DNA of 64,000 nt from Diploptera punctata. Its lineage: Eukaryota; Arthropoda; Insecta; Blattodea; Blaberidae. The notes under the pieces are model-generated. The model was not told where the DNA came from. It worked only from the letters and a program-made list of their open reading frames with translations, and made no database searches. Made by a program: the position numbers and the translations under genes. Where the stretch lies: the NCBI GenBank assembly GCA_030220185.1, contig JASPKZ010007302.1, forward strand, positions 140,301-204,300, read 5' to 3'. Of the stretch, positions 54,496-64,000 are shown one piece after another. How positions within the stretch are numbered: position 1 is the stretch's first letter; each line of letters begins with the position of its first letter.

Positions 54496-55005
54496 GGCTC
54501 GTCGAGCTTCAAGCGGTCCTAGAGCTTCATGGGCTCCACGAGTTTCACGGGCTCTTCGAGTTTCAAGGAATCCTCGAGCTTCACGGTGCACTTCGAGTTT
54601 CAGGGGCTCCTCGAGCTTCAGAGTTCTCTTCGAAATTTACGTGCTCTAAGAGATTCACGGTTCTCTTCGAGTTTCACGGCTCCTCAAGCTCAACGTACTC
54701 TTCGAGTTTCGTGGGCTCCATGAGTTTGAGGGGCTCATGAGTTTGCGGGGCTCATCGAGTTTGACGACTCCTCTAGCTTCACGGGTTCTTCGAGTTTCAA
54801 GGAGTTCCACGGGGTCTTCGAGTTTCGCGGGGTCTTCGAGTTTTACGGGGTCTTCGAGTTTTACGGGGTCTTCGATTTTCACGGGGTCCTCAGTTTCACG
54901 GGCTTCTCGAGTTACACGGTCACCTCAAGCTTCACGGTGTCCTCGAGCTTCACGGTGTCCTGGAGCTTCACGCGTTCTTCAAATTTCACGGGCTCTTAGA
55001 GTTTG
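54496..55005. repeat. 18-bp minisatellite, about 28 degenerate copies
   Basis: Core unit tcgagtttcacggggtct; purest at 54795-54880. As the unit length is six codons, frames stay open on both strands: minus 54655-54882 gives (KLEDPV)-type repeats and plus 54737-55006 gives (GSSSFT)-type repeats. There is no start context, homology or codon signature to argue for a gene. Confidence 0.9.
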
Positions 55006-55009
55006 ACAA

Positions 55010-55330
55010 GGCTCTGTCTTCAATAATATGAATGCGTAATTATGTTTGACACAATTATACGTAGTGAGTTACATTAATATAATTAACAGATAATGTGCCA
55101 ATAGTTTGACCAAAATGTGGAATAAAAATTCAGATTTTTAATGCTTAATTTAACCGCCCGAAAATTAGTTTAATAATTTTTATAAAGGTTAATCTATTTG
55201 ATAGATTTGTACCTCATATACTTATGCTTGTGTAGTAAATTGTTCACATGTTCCCGTCTACCGTAAAGTAAAAATGTTGCTGGTTCTTTGACATTTTATA
55301 TCACTGTGCACTGGACGGCTGGTAGCGGGA
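55010..55330. other. AT-rich DNA, no gene recognised
   Basis: Nothing recognised. Confidence 0.4.
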
Positions 55331-55384
55331 AAAACAACAGTATTTGTTGCGGCAGAATATCAGGAACCACATGCGACAGTAGCC

Positions 55385-55397
55385 ATGTCGGCGGCAG
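55385..55397 (+). CDS. Candidate first coding exon (start only)
   Basis: gtagccATGTCGGCGGCAG followed by GTGAGC: a good insect initiation context, Met-Ser-Ala-Ala, and a near-ideal splice donor. The upstream 80 bases (from about 55315) are GC-richer than the surroundings, like a 5' leader. No downstream exon can be joined in phase with certainty. Chance remains possible. Confidence 0.3.
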
Positions 55398-55472
55398 GTG
55401 AGCAATTACACGTATTGATATGTAACAATTTCAGTAAGTCTTTAGAGCAATCCCAGTATTATTTAATATATA

Positions 55473-57064
55473 ACGTGTCCACAAATATAGTATTATACTT
55501 TAAACTACTACTTTTTCGCTTTGGATAATCGTATCTAAATGAAATTGGTGACAATCAAAAGAGAAACTCAAAACGTTTTGGGCATGTTAACGATGTCAAC
55601 AATGGAGAATATTAGACAACAATACAGACACTAAACTAAACTAAATCATGTTTTTTGTTGTCGATATGGGTTATTTGTTGCATGTTTATCAGACAGGTTA
55701 AATGTGAATGTTTGTTGTGCTTTTGAAACTGTGTTGTTATTAAATACATTATTAATAAGTTTTAATGAGGTATGGCGAATCCCTAAGCACACAGTAGGTG
55801 TGTTTTGGAATATCACACAACGCAGAATCCGGTGCTGGTTAAGCGTTCTTTTAGGCGAAAGTTTCAACGTGAGACTCCTGCACCCAAGTCAATTTTGAAG
55901 TTTTGCCGTGATTTTGTGGATCGTGGCTGCATATGTATTCAAAGGAAAAGCCATTCAGGGGGACGATCTGCCGATGCTGGGTTTGTGGATCAAGTGCGGG
56001 AGACATTTATTGCGTAGACCCAAGAAGTCTGTCCGTAGAGCTAGTCAACAATTAACACCCCTAAATCCACCGTATCTAAAATGCTACGTACACGACTGAA
56101 GTTCCAATTAGTGCGTAAGTTGAAATCTGATGACGATGCAAAGCGATTAAATTTCACTGAGCATTTCATGGCACTATAGGAGGTTAATGAAGAACTGTCA
56201 GAAAAAATAATTTTCAGTGATGAGACAACTTTCCAGATTAGTGGAAAAGTGATCAGGCATAATGTTAGAATTTGGGGGAGTGAGAATCCAAACACCAATG
56301 TGGAAGTTCAAAAAGACTCCCCTAAAGTGAATGTCTTTTGTGCCGTATCGAAACGTAAAATCTATGGCCTATTTTTCTTTCTAGAGGCCACTGTCAATGG
56401 TCCAAGCTATCTTGATATGCTCACTGAATGGTTATTTCCACAATTTGAACAAGAAAGAGGCAATGAATATCTTTTCCAGCGAGATGGAACACCTCCTCAT
56501 TGACATTTGCATGTCCGGAAGCATCTGAATGACCGGCTTCCAGGAAGATAGATTGGACGTGCCGGAGATGATGATGATAATGATTTCTACAAGTGGCCGC
56601 CGAAATCACCTGACTTGACGGTCTTTGACTTCTTTTTATGGGGTTACATAAAAGATCGTGTCTATGAACCCCAAATGCCTCAAAATCTGCAAAAAATCCT
56701 GCTTCGTATCATTGCTGCCATCCAGTCCATATCTTAACATAAGTTGGAGGGTGTGTGGCGTGAATGGGAATATCGCCTCGATGTCTGCAGTATCGCTCGT
56801 GGGGGCCACATTCAATGTCTATCAGGTATAGCAAAAACGTTTTGAGTTTCTCTTTTGATTGTCAGCAATTTCATTTAGATACTATTATCCAAAGCGACGT
56901 AGTACAATAAACCATATAACGAAAAACAGGAAAAACGTTTTTAAATTATTATATTGTCACCATTGATATATATGGAGTTATACAATTAAATACGTACTAA
57001 TAATAAATATATTTACTATATTCATATAAATAAGTGAATAATGATACTATATTTGTGGACACGG
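55473..57064 (+). mobile_element. Tc1/mariner-type transposon, about 1.6 kb
   Basis: TA at 55471-55472 and 57065-57066. Outer inverted repeat cgtgtccacaaatatagtat at 55474-55493 and, inverted, 57044-57063 (20/20). A second inverted block of about 70 bp (55504-55580 with 56834-56903) continues inward. The two blocks are about 10 bp apart on the left but about 140 bp on the right, so the right end carries extra DNA (56905-57043). Confidence 0.9.
55800..56846 (+). pseudogene. Mariner-type transposase, broken
   Basis: N-terminal helix-turn-helix part: PVLVKRSFRRKFQRETPAP at about 55830, then SPRKSVRRASQQL-like text after a frameshift near 56015. DDE domain: FSDETTF (first Asp at 56219), FQRDGTPPH (second Asp at about 56482) and WPPKSPDLTVFDFFLWG at about 56593. 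Counting from the second Asp to the Asp of VFDFF gives about 47 residues; related insect transposases I recall have about 41, and an expanded GAT run (56568-56585) explains the surplus. Stops: TAG near 56177, TGA at 56501, TAG near 56549, TAA near 56736. The C-terminus ends inside the inverted repeat (AKTF, 56843). Dead. Confidence 0.88.
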
Positions 57065-57421
57065 TACATAATTTGCTGGACCTGTAAATTTGAATTTATT
57101 ATCTGAGAGAAAGGATGCAGGAGACTAAGATGATAATCAAAAAACTCGAAAGCAATTTCACATTAGATATTCGTTCCTAAAACGGTTGTGACTATCTGAT
57201 ATCATATGAACACTGTTTAGAACTTATATATTCTTTCCCTCGGTTATTACAAAGTGTATTCCAAAAACAATTTTTATAAATCAGATTCAAGAGGACACTT
57301 CAAGAATGCATACGATTATACAAAAACGATAAATATGCTATTAAAGTTGTTAGGACTAAAACTTAGTTCGTGACTATCTGACATTACCTTGACTATGTAA
57401 ATGATATGCTACCACAATACT

Positions 57422-57422
<1 letters not shown>

Positions 57423-57469
<47 letters not shown>
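57423..57469. repeat. (AT)n microsatellite
   Basis: About 23 AT units. Confidence 0.95.
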
Positions 57470-57472
<3 letters not shown>

Positions 57473-57558
57473 TTATGCTCTTCTCTCTTATTAAACTAGT
57501 CACTGTGGTAAATATTAAACGCAACTTTTAAAAGGTATCCTTGGTATGATGTTTCCAG

Positions 57559-57640
57559 GAACAGCGGCTGGTATGATATCGTGAAGTCGTGGAGAACTTT
57601 GTGTGAGGATATGTACGGCGAGGGTGATGACAACCATTAA
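57559..57640 (+). CDS. Candidate terminal exon of an unknown host gene
   Basis: After an acceptor-like gatgtttccag, a GC-richer frame reads 26 codons (SGWYDIVKSWRTLCEDMYGE in the middle, acidic GDDNH end) to TAA at 57638. The frame is open a further 17 codons upstream (YPWYDVSR), so the left edge is uncertain. Rich in Trp/Tyr/Cys, unlike shadow frames here. Phase does not match the 55385 start directly; an intermediate exon or a different gene would be needed. Product not recognised. Confidence 0.35.
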
Positions 57641-57644
57641 TAAT

Positions 57645-58600
57645 ACCTGTTTACGTAATGTTTATGTGTGAATTATTTATTTTTTTATCTTAAGAGTATT
57701 TACTCACACGCCAATCATTGTTTTAATATAATTACTTATTTATTAAAAAAAGATGCGTAACAACATAGTAAAAAACGTTCTGTTTTGTTGTAAAGTGATC
57801 TCTATGTCAAGTACAAAACGCAACAAATCAGTGTAACTGCTCTAATATCAAGACATTTTCAGAACATTGTTTCAAACATAATATCCAGCAAATTTTGACG
57901 TGCAGTCATAGAGTTATAACTGATAGTATATACGACACTTTTTTATAATGAACAATTAAATATTTATTTTATGTTAGTAATATTTACAGACATCTGACAA
58001 TGTGATTTTGTTTGTTTTCTCGAATAAGTCAAAGAATAGTGAAAATATTAAAATATTAATTTCAAAATGAAACTGATCTTTAGAAAAATTGGGAATACTG
58101 AATAACAAATGCTGCATTATATTGGTTTGATCTACAAAAAATATGTATTTACATTATAAACCTCTTAAAAAATAATAATTATTAAATATCATATTTACTA
58201 TTATTATATTATTACTGTTGCTATTGCCCGAAAATAGCCAAGACTAACAGCTGCTGTCTTACAGCACAGTGTTGATTCTACAAGGGCTAGAGGAAGACAG
58301 CCTGGATGACAAATTACCTGGTCTTCCAGGTTGTGGGTTTTTAGAAATTTATAAACCCTCCCTCGAGATAGTAAGTTTAACAAATTTATTAAGGATCCGT
58401 ACACTTTTATTGTATTTATAAATCCCTGTTCTATAGATATAAAATTTACTCTGCTATAAGACCAAAGAGAATAAAGTAGGACTGAATCAATGCGAGCAAA
58501 GTTTCAGTTGTAATGTAAACAAACCTGCGTTTTCATTGGTCGAAAAACTGTTTACATTTAAACGCGTATGAAAATTTATTTCGCATTCTAACACTGGAAA
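57645..58600. other. AT-rich DNA with one GC-richer patch
   Basis: 58204-58430 is open on both strands (66 codons minus; about 60 plus) with plausible splice-like edges, but no homology is recognised. A patch at 58508-58560 is shared with 20390-20450. Otherwise nothing. Confidence 0.3.
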
Positions 58601-58606
58601 TGAATA

Positions 58607-58608
<2 letters not shown>

Positions 58609-58639
<31 letters not shown>

Positions 58640-58648
58640 ATATATACA
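58609..58648. repeat. (AT)n microsatellite
   Basis: AT runs directly preceding a SINE-b copy. Confidence 0.9.
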
Positions 58649-58652
58649 TAAT

Positions 58653-58870
58653 GACCACCGCTGCGGTGTCGAGGTACCGTGCTGCCTTGTCACGCAGCGG
58701 GCCCGGGTTCGATTCCCAGTCGGGGCAGGCTCCTGGGTGAGGTATTTTCGGTATTTTTCCTCACCTGTTAGACAAATGTCAGGAAGCTTAGGGCTCAACG
58801 GTCCCGGAAAATCATCCGACCATCATAATCATCATCCTTCAACCGGAGTGGAAAGCTTGTAACACTTTGG
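58653..58870 (+). mobile_element. SINE-b copy, 3'-shortened
   Basis: The best-preserved Asp-like head: gtgctgccttgtcacgcagc and GGCCCGGGTTCGATTCCC. Body to ggagtggaaagc; the terminal part is lost. Confidence 0.8.
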
Positions 58871-58874
58871 GAAG

Positions 58875-59285
58875 CAGAGATGTAACATGTGTCATGTCAC
58901 GCGGAAATGCAGCTCGTAGTACGAGCATTTATACAGAATTGTCGAACCGCAGGAGAAACACCGCAAACATCTGTGCAACGTAATACTAGCCCATATGATG
59001 TGCCTTAAACTTAAAACGCTAACTAATATACAAATATTCACCCTCAGATATTTCCAAGAACCAATGGAACACATCCGAGAAGTTTATCTTACAGTTTACG
59101 TAGTTATTAGTGTATTTTTTTGTGTTAATACTGCACTTAGTGTAAATAAATACATATTCATTCTATGTTCGCTGCATTGTAATAAATTGAAGTTTGAAAA
59201 TATATGTTGCATATGTTGGTTGCATTGGAACACAGAAAATATTCGTTAAAATCAATATCAAGTATATTCATGGTGTCTATCTGGA
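58875..59285. other. No gene recognised
   Basis: Short frames at 58892-59074 (minus) and 58995-59249 (plus) overlap and show no domain. Confidence 0.35.
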
Positions 59286-59560
59286 CGTAGCGTAGAAATG
59301 AAGTTACTTAGAGGAACAAAAGGCTGCACAAGATTGGATCGGATAAAGAATTGAATATATAAGAATAGAGTTAAATATGTATCCACTGAATTAAAAAAAA
59401 TCAAATAATACAGAGATAAATGGTTTAGACATATATAAAGAATGAATGTAACAAGATTATCAGAACCAGCATTTAACTGCAAGCCAAGAGGAATAGGGAA
59501 TGTAGGAAGATAGAACAACCATGAGGTGGAAGAGGCAGTTTGCCTAGTCCGTGAAGTGAT
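59286..59560 (+). mobile_element. LINE-D 3' fragment
   Basis: Encodes, with frameshifts, a C-terminus of the type RRT.GCT.LDRI.N..IR.ELN, KWFRHIKRMN.TRL and KPRGIGNVGR, followed by RW. This pattern is common to a further insect LINE family. Ends in a decayed (AAATGATTGT)n-like tail (59615-59645). Confidence 0.65.
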
Positions 59561-59699
59561 TCAATATTGTAAAGAAATACATTTAAATAATCGTGAGGAA
59601 ACGTATAAAAAACATTGTAAATGATTGTAAATGATTATAAATGACTTTAAAAATGATACCGTTTGAATAAAATGCGTTAAGAGTGAATGAAGGTATTGA

Positions 59700-60200
59700 A
59701 AAGTTGCGTCTCGTACTGCTGAGCTCACAACTTGTGAGCGGACATGCAGTTAGTTGCACATCGGTTGAGAGTTAGTTAATGTTTTGGCGGAAATTGTAGG
59801 AAATATTTAATTGGACTTTAACATTTTACCGTTGAATTTGTCGAGTACCAAATACAGAAAATCTCTACAGAGGAAGCTACCAACATTATTAGGAAATTTG
59901 AGACTTCATATCCCTCACGGCATGCAAGAGTGGCACATTTTACATTGATAAACTTCGTAGAAAATTGCATTAAAAATAAGAACAATTATAACTCAAGTCC
60001 TTAAAAATATATTGTTTTATTTTCGGGCACCACAATACTATCCTAGGTGTAGTTTCTAAACATGATTAGGAGAATAGGATTTGTACTTTTTTACAACATT
60101 TTGTTGATTGATATGCCACTATTGCACAAATTAAAGAAAACAGGAAAAGCGAAGTTATGCCGCTTTAAAGTAACAAACACAACCAATTAAGTGAACATTT
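59700..60200. other. AT-rich DNA, no gene recognised
   Basis: Nothing recognised. Confidence 0.4.
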
Positions 60201-60224
60201 TTAAATTTGGCAGTTTTTTTTCCG

Positions 60225-60555
60225 GCGGTCAAATAGTCCCCCGTTCGGTTCTCCGGGCGAGGACTACTACAGGGAATCCATGCCAAAGTGGAGTGCGATG
60301 GGCAGGACATGTGGCACGAATTGGGAATGAAAGACGTGCATGGAAGCTTCTTGTAGGAAAACCAGAGAGAAAACGCCCAGTTGGTAGACCAAGAATGAGG
60401 TGGGAGAATAACATTAACTATGACTCAAGGGAAAGTTGATTATACTGGGAATGATTGGAAAGCATTAGCTCGGGATAGGGATGTATGAAGAGCTAATGTC
60501 CGCGCGGCCATGAACCTACGGATTCGATAGTGTAAGTAAGTAAGTAAGCAAGCAA
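60225..60555 (+). mobile_element. Internally deleted LINE-A mini-copy
   Basis: The first about 70 bases (ggcggtcaaatagtccccc, ctccgggcgaggactact) look like a LINE 5' untranslated leader of this type (recollection). They join directly to the RWAGHVARIGNERRAWKLL region and run to the 3' signature and a (TAAG)n tail (60530-60550). tttttttccg at 60215-60224 and 60556-60565 fits a target duplication. One frame runs 60191-60439 across the join. The coding middle (EN and most of RT) is absent. Confidence 0.75.
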
Positions 60556-60569
60556 TTTTTTTCCGTTCC

Positions 60570-61240
60570 TTGTTAGGTAAATATGAAAATAAAAATTGTT
60601 TGTCTTATAAAAATAAAGGTGAACATAAACAATGAATATGTATTCTTTAAAATCATAGCCTAAAAAGTAGTAAGAGGTGTATATTATCCGACACAGCAGT
60701 ACATTGGCCTGCTTCCGTGTCATCCCGCGTACACTCGCTTCACGTCAGTCTGTCAGTTTCAATTAATGTTGTATGCGGGAATATAGCAATGATGAACAAT
60801 GTAAGTGCTTCATTTGCTATTTGTTCCTGACTACACATGGTTAGTATCTCATTTTTCAGGTGCCTACATCCCAATATATTTTTATAACACGAACTAACTC
60901 ATATGTAACAAACTCTTCTACCACACAGAGGCGTTAGTTGTTACGTCGGTTACTTCATGTGTGACTGAAGTTTATCAGAACATAAAACTCAAACATGTAT
61001 GTTATAAACTCTATTTAATATTCTGCACCCCAAGATTTTTTGTGGGGGGGAATTTATGGTGGTTCTGAAATGAGATTTTGTCAATTATAATTTTATTTTC
61101 GTGTTTAATGAGTTCATAAGGGTTAAAATAACACATTTCAAGAAACAAAAAAAAAAATGGGTTTCTTAGGTGAGAATGTTTCTATGCATGGTATCACATA
61201 TGATACTTCGGTCGCAACTAACATTTTGTCCTTTAATTAA
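60570..61240. other. AT-rich DNA, no gene recognised
   Basis: Nothing recognised. Confidence 0.4.
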
Positions 61241-61244
61241 TAAT

Positions 61245-61262
61245 GAATATATATATATGTAT

Positions 61263-61296
<34 letters not shown>

Positions 61297-61373
61297 ATAT
61301 GATAACCCTAACATGCCTTTGTGCCGAAATAGGGTTTGAAATATTTTGGAGATTCAGTAATAATATATATATG

Positions 61374-61414
<41 letters not shown>

Positions 61415-61415
61415 A
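61245..61415. repeat. (AT)n tracts and (CA)n
   Basis: AT runs at 61248-61299 and 61365-61391, then (CA)11 to 61413. The CA run is mirrored by (TG)n at 61954-61967 on the far side of the next element. Confidence 0.9.
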
Positions 61416-61954
61416 CAGAACGTAACAGGACCTCGCCGAGAAAATGATAGCGCTGAAAGGTCATCACAGAGGATCATTTTTTGTGAAGGAACATATAATC
61501 GCATACAAGTCGTTTATGAGTTTATGCGCAGATGAAGGTGTTAAACTCGTAAGGGTCGGAATTGAATACAAAAATTGTACACATATAATTTTATCGAAAA
61601 AGACAAGTTTTTTTACACTCAGGGTTCAGAACAACAAATGTTTTGATGACGCCAAAAATAATCCTACCATGATCGGCCGTGCTGGGCGATCGTTGCTGCG
61701 ACGATATCAAACATGCAATGAGGCACAGGGTCGACTGTTTTGAACACTTATTGTAAAAATATGTCTTTTTCAATAAAATGATACGTGTACAATTGTTTGT
61801 ATTCAATTCCGACCCTTACCGGTGAACACCTTCATCTGCGCATTAACTCATAAACGACGTGTTTGCTACTATATGTGGCTTCACCTAAAAATGAGCCTCT
61901 CTGCATGGCCTATCCTCCCCTATCATTTTGTCGGTGAGTTCCTGTTACATCCTG
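61416..61954 (+). mobile_element. Mariner-derived element with about 190-bp inverted ends
   Basis: The left arm from 61416 (cagaacgtaacaggacctcg) and the right arm ending 61954 (complement caggatgtaacaggaactca) stay similar for about 190 bp, including cttcatctgcgca and aattgaatacaaa. The short unique middle encodes, before TGA at 61741, GRSLLRRYQTCNEAQGRLF, which resembles the RY..C....G..F end of mariner transposases. AATAAA follows at 61773. Frame 61444-61743 is otherwise arm sequence. Confidence 0.7.
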
Positions 61955-61959
61955 TGTGT

Positions 61960-64000
61960 GTGTGTGTATACATTATATAGCTATATGCTGACCTGTAAAG
62001 GTAATTGAATTTGATACCAACCGATCTAGTGTGTGAAGTTAAACCGAAAGCGATTACAAATTTAAACGCCAAAGGTTCCCTTTGAATGTAGAGGATTTAA
62101 TACTTCACAATTGCTTGTTTGAAATAAAATTGAAACTTCACATAGATTATTATTTTGCTCTCCTTGTCATTCTTACGTCACCTCTGTTTTAAGTACAATT
62201 ATTAAATTAAGATTGAAACCCATACTTTACTTTTGTTATTTAGTTTGCATTTGTGATTCAGTTACGTGCAATTCACCAATATCAATATGTTTCCTTCAAT
62301 AGCTGAAGTTTCCTCTGGTCCGTCGTTGAAGTCCACGATTTCGTAACGAGGTAGGAGACTCCCAGTTTCCCATAACCGTTTAGAAATTGATACAAACATT
62401 CCCGATTTGTACTTCTATTAGATTAACGTTGATGAATACATTTGTTTTCCGCTCTTGAATTACGACAAATATCTCCATAAATTAATAATACATTCTTATA
62501 TTCTTCAAACCGTGTAAATAATGACTGCAGTCTACCGAATAACTGCATCAGTACTGGACCTGACGTTCCATGGCTTGTAGTTTATCTCCTCTCATTTTAC
62601 AAATGTAAACATGATTTTTATTTAATTTAACGAAAATGCATAAATAATACATATTGTATAATTTAAAGCTTAATAATTAAATTTTCTTAGCAATACATCT
62701 GACGATATAAACGTTTTCGTATTTTTATTTACTAACAAGCAGTATATCACAAATAATTTTCCCCTTTTTTTAAGAAAACTAACAAGTTTTTGATCCTAAC
62801 ATAATTATATGGGCCTATTTTTAAATTTCTGTAACCGTTCCCGACGACTGGTGATAGGCCTATAATATATTGCAATAAAATATGTTGTACTCTTTCTTGA
62901 ACTCAGCAAGATAAATTTAAATTTGATATTTCATGGCTTGTATATAAATTTTTGGCCATTTCCTCTGCCGTCGTGCCTCCTGTGATATTCGATGATCGGA
63001 GAACAATTGACTGCTATGTCATGTTGGCCAATGTGATAAAACGTCCCAGTCGAGTCCATTGGCAACATATTTATTCGGTATAAGGAGATTTTTCTGCCCG
63101 GAGTCCACTAGTGCGAGTCAGTAATCCGTTTCACTTGGTTTTGTTGGCGGGGTTTTGTGCTCATGGGCACCACTGTCTAGCAAATGGGACTAATATATTT
63201 TTACATTGAAATTGGGATTTTATGTTCGTTTTGAGCTATAATTCTCACTTCATTTTATTCTTTTTTTTTAGAAATTAACATAGATTATTTTTCTTCAGGT
63301 TATTCTAATAAATTGTGTGTTTCCCCCTGATTTTTATTTTTATTTATAAGTTATATTTGGCATGGTGGTATAAGCCCCTTTTTCTTTCTCTATGTTAAAT
63401 ATCTATCTCCGTTTCTACTAACTAATAATGATAACAATTTTTTACTTTGTGTTAGCCTAAAATACAGGGGATTCTATGTCGCCAACTTAATTAAAGTAAA
63501 AAAAATTAAAAAAACACCACATTATTGTCGCATTATGTGAATAATTATCTGAATGAACTCTGTGTGTTGGCTTTACAAAAAGGAAAATTCTGTAATAAAG
63601 TGAACAACTTGAGCTCAAATGTAACCTAAAATCAGCATATTTTCAATGTAAACTGTGTATTGATCAATACCACATAACATATTACTGATGAACGCTAAAC
63701 TAATATGGTGAACTACTCGCCCATTTTCTCACATCTACACTCTAATATGGCCCATAATGTGAGTAAATATGTTGGCAATAGGCTCAGCGGAGAACTTGTT
63801 ATCGCATAGAGTCAAGGTTGTTACAGATTACCCGAAATCTTATAGAAAATAATGTTTACAGACAGTAAGGTTAAGAAATGGTATGTTTGAGGGGATGAAA
63901 GTGCAACGGGGTGAAAAAATTCGTGATATTGAGACAACTGCATCGGTGGAGACAGATTGAAACTGGCTGGAATCTAAATTAGACTATCTCGAAAACCAGA
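61960..64000. other. AT-rich DNA, no gene recognised
   Basis: GC-richer patches at 62300-62360 and 62945-63160 have no recognisable product. No RNA gene or repeat identified. Confidence 0.4.

Noticed and set aside
54655..55006. Repeat-protein genes in the minisatellite
   Set aside because: Open frames follow from the 18-bp period; no start, domain or flanking exon signal.
62295..62365. GC-richer patch with open minus-strand frames, possible exon
   Set aside because: No start or clear splice pair and no recognised domain; too short to support.

Overview
This window looks like gene-poor nuclear DNA from an arthropod, most likely a hemimetabolous insect such as a cockroach. That guess rests on the retrotransposon families, the strong AT richness and the many tRNA-derived SINEs, and on memory of similar proteins, not on a search. 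No bacterial gene organisation is present. No host gene can be assigned with confidence. The only hints of one are a 13-base coding start with a strong splice donor (55385-55397) and a GC-rich terminal-exon-like segment (57559-57640).

Almost everything else is mobile or repetitive. One non-LTR retrotransposon family (called LINE-A here; RTE-like endonuclease plus reverse transcriptase, with a TAAG-type tail) recurs many times. Examples are a 2.8-kb copy at 178-3022 with a target-site duplication, the least damaged copy at 52413-54270 on the minus strand, an 1.1-kb fragment at 49404-50497, an internally deleted mini-copy at 60225-60555, and many decayed 3' ends. Other LINE families (B, C, D) appear as 3' fragments. 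A Penelope-like element lies head to head with a truncated copy of itself at 6410-8482. DNA transposons include a dead Tc1/mariner-type element (55473-57064), a piggyBac-type element (44307-46322) and mariner-derived miniature elements (30688-31050, 61416-61954). SINEs of at least six tRNA-headed families (a to f) are scattered throughout.

Region by region: 1-3034 LINE-A; 4419-5705 SINEs; 6090-9125 a composite repeat split by the Penelope element; 9245-12815 LINE-B, SINEs and TTA arrays; 12082-14270 two fold-back sequences and a second composite repeat; 14290-24425 decayed LINE-A, SINEs and unassigned AT-rich DNA; 25740-28175 a large palindrome of composite repeats around a TATC microsatellite; 28690-31050 nested LINE and Helitron-associated-like repeats; 31880-41290 an old tandem duplication of about 4-kb blocks; 41393-47156 a tandem array of 295-bp units each holding a tRNA-like cloverleaf; 47800-51378 diverged relatives of that array plus LINE-A and SINEs; 52404-54279 LINE-A; 54496-55005 an 18-bp minisatellite; 55330-57640 the candidate host-gene ends with a mariner element between them; 57650-64000 relics and unassigned DNA.

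The two most unusual structures are (1) the composite repeat, which combines an about 160-bp minisatellite, a Pol III-type tRNA-like unit and a long hairpin in a fixed order, and (2) the tandem array in which each 295-bp unit keeps A and B boxes, a cloverleaf and a T-run terminator. Both could be Pol III transcribed, but nothing here proves expression or function.
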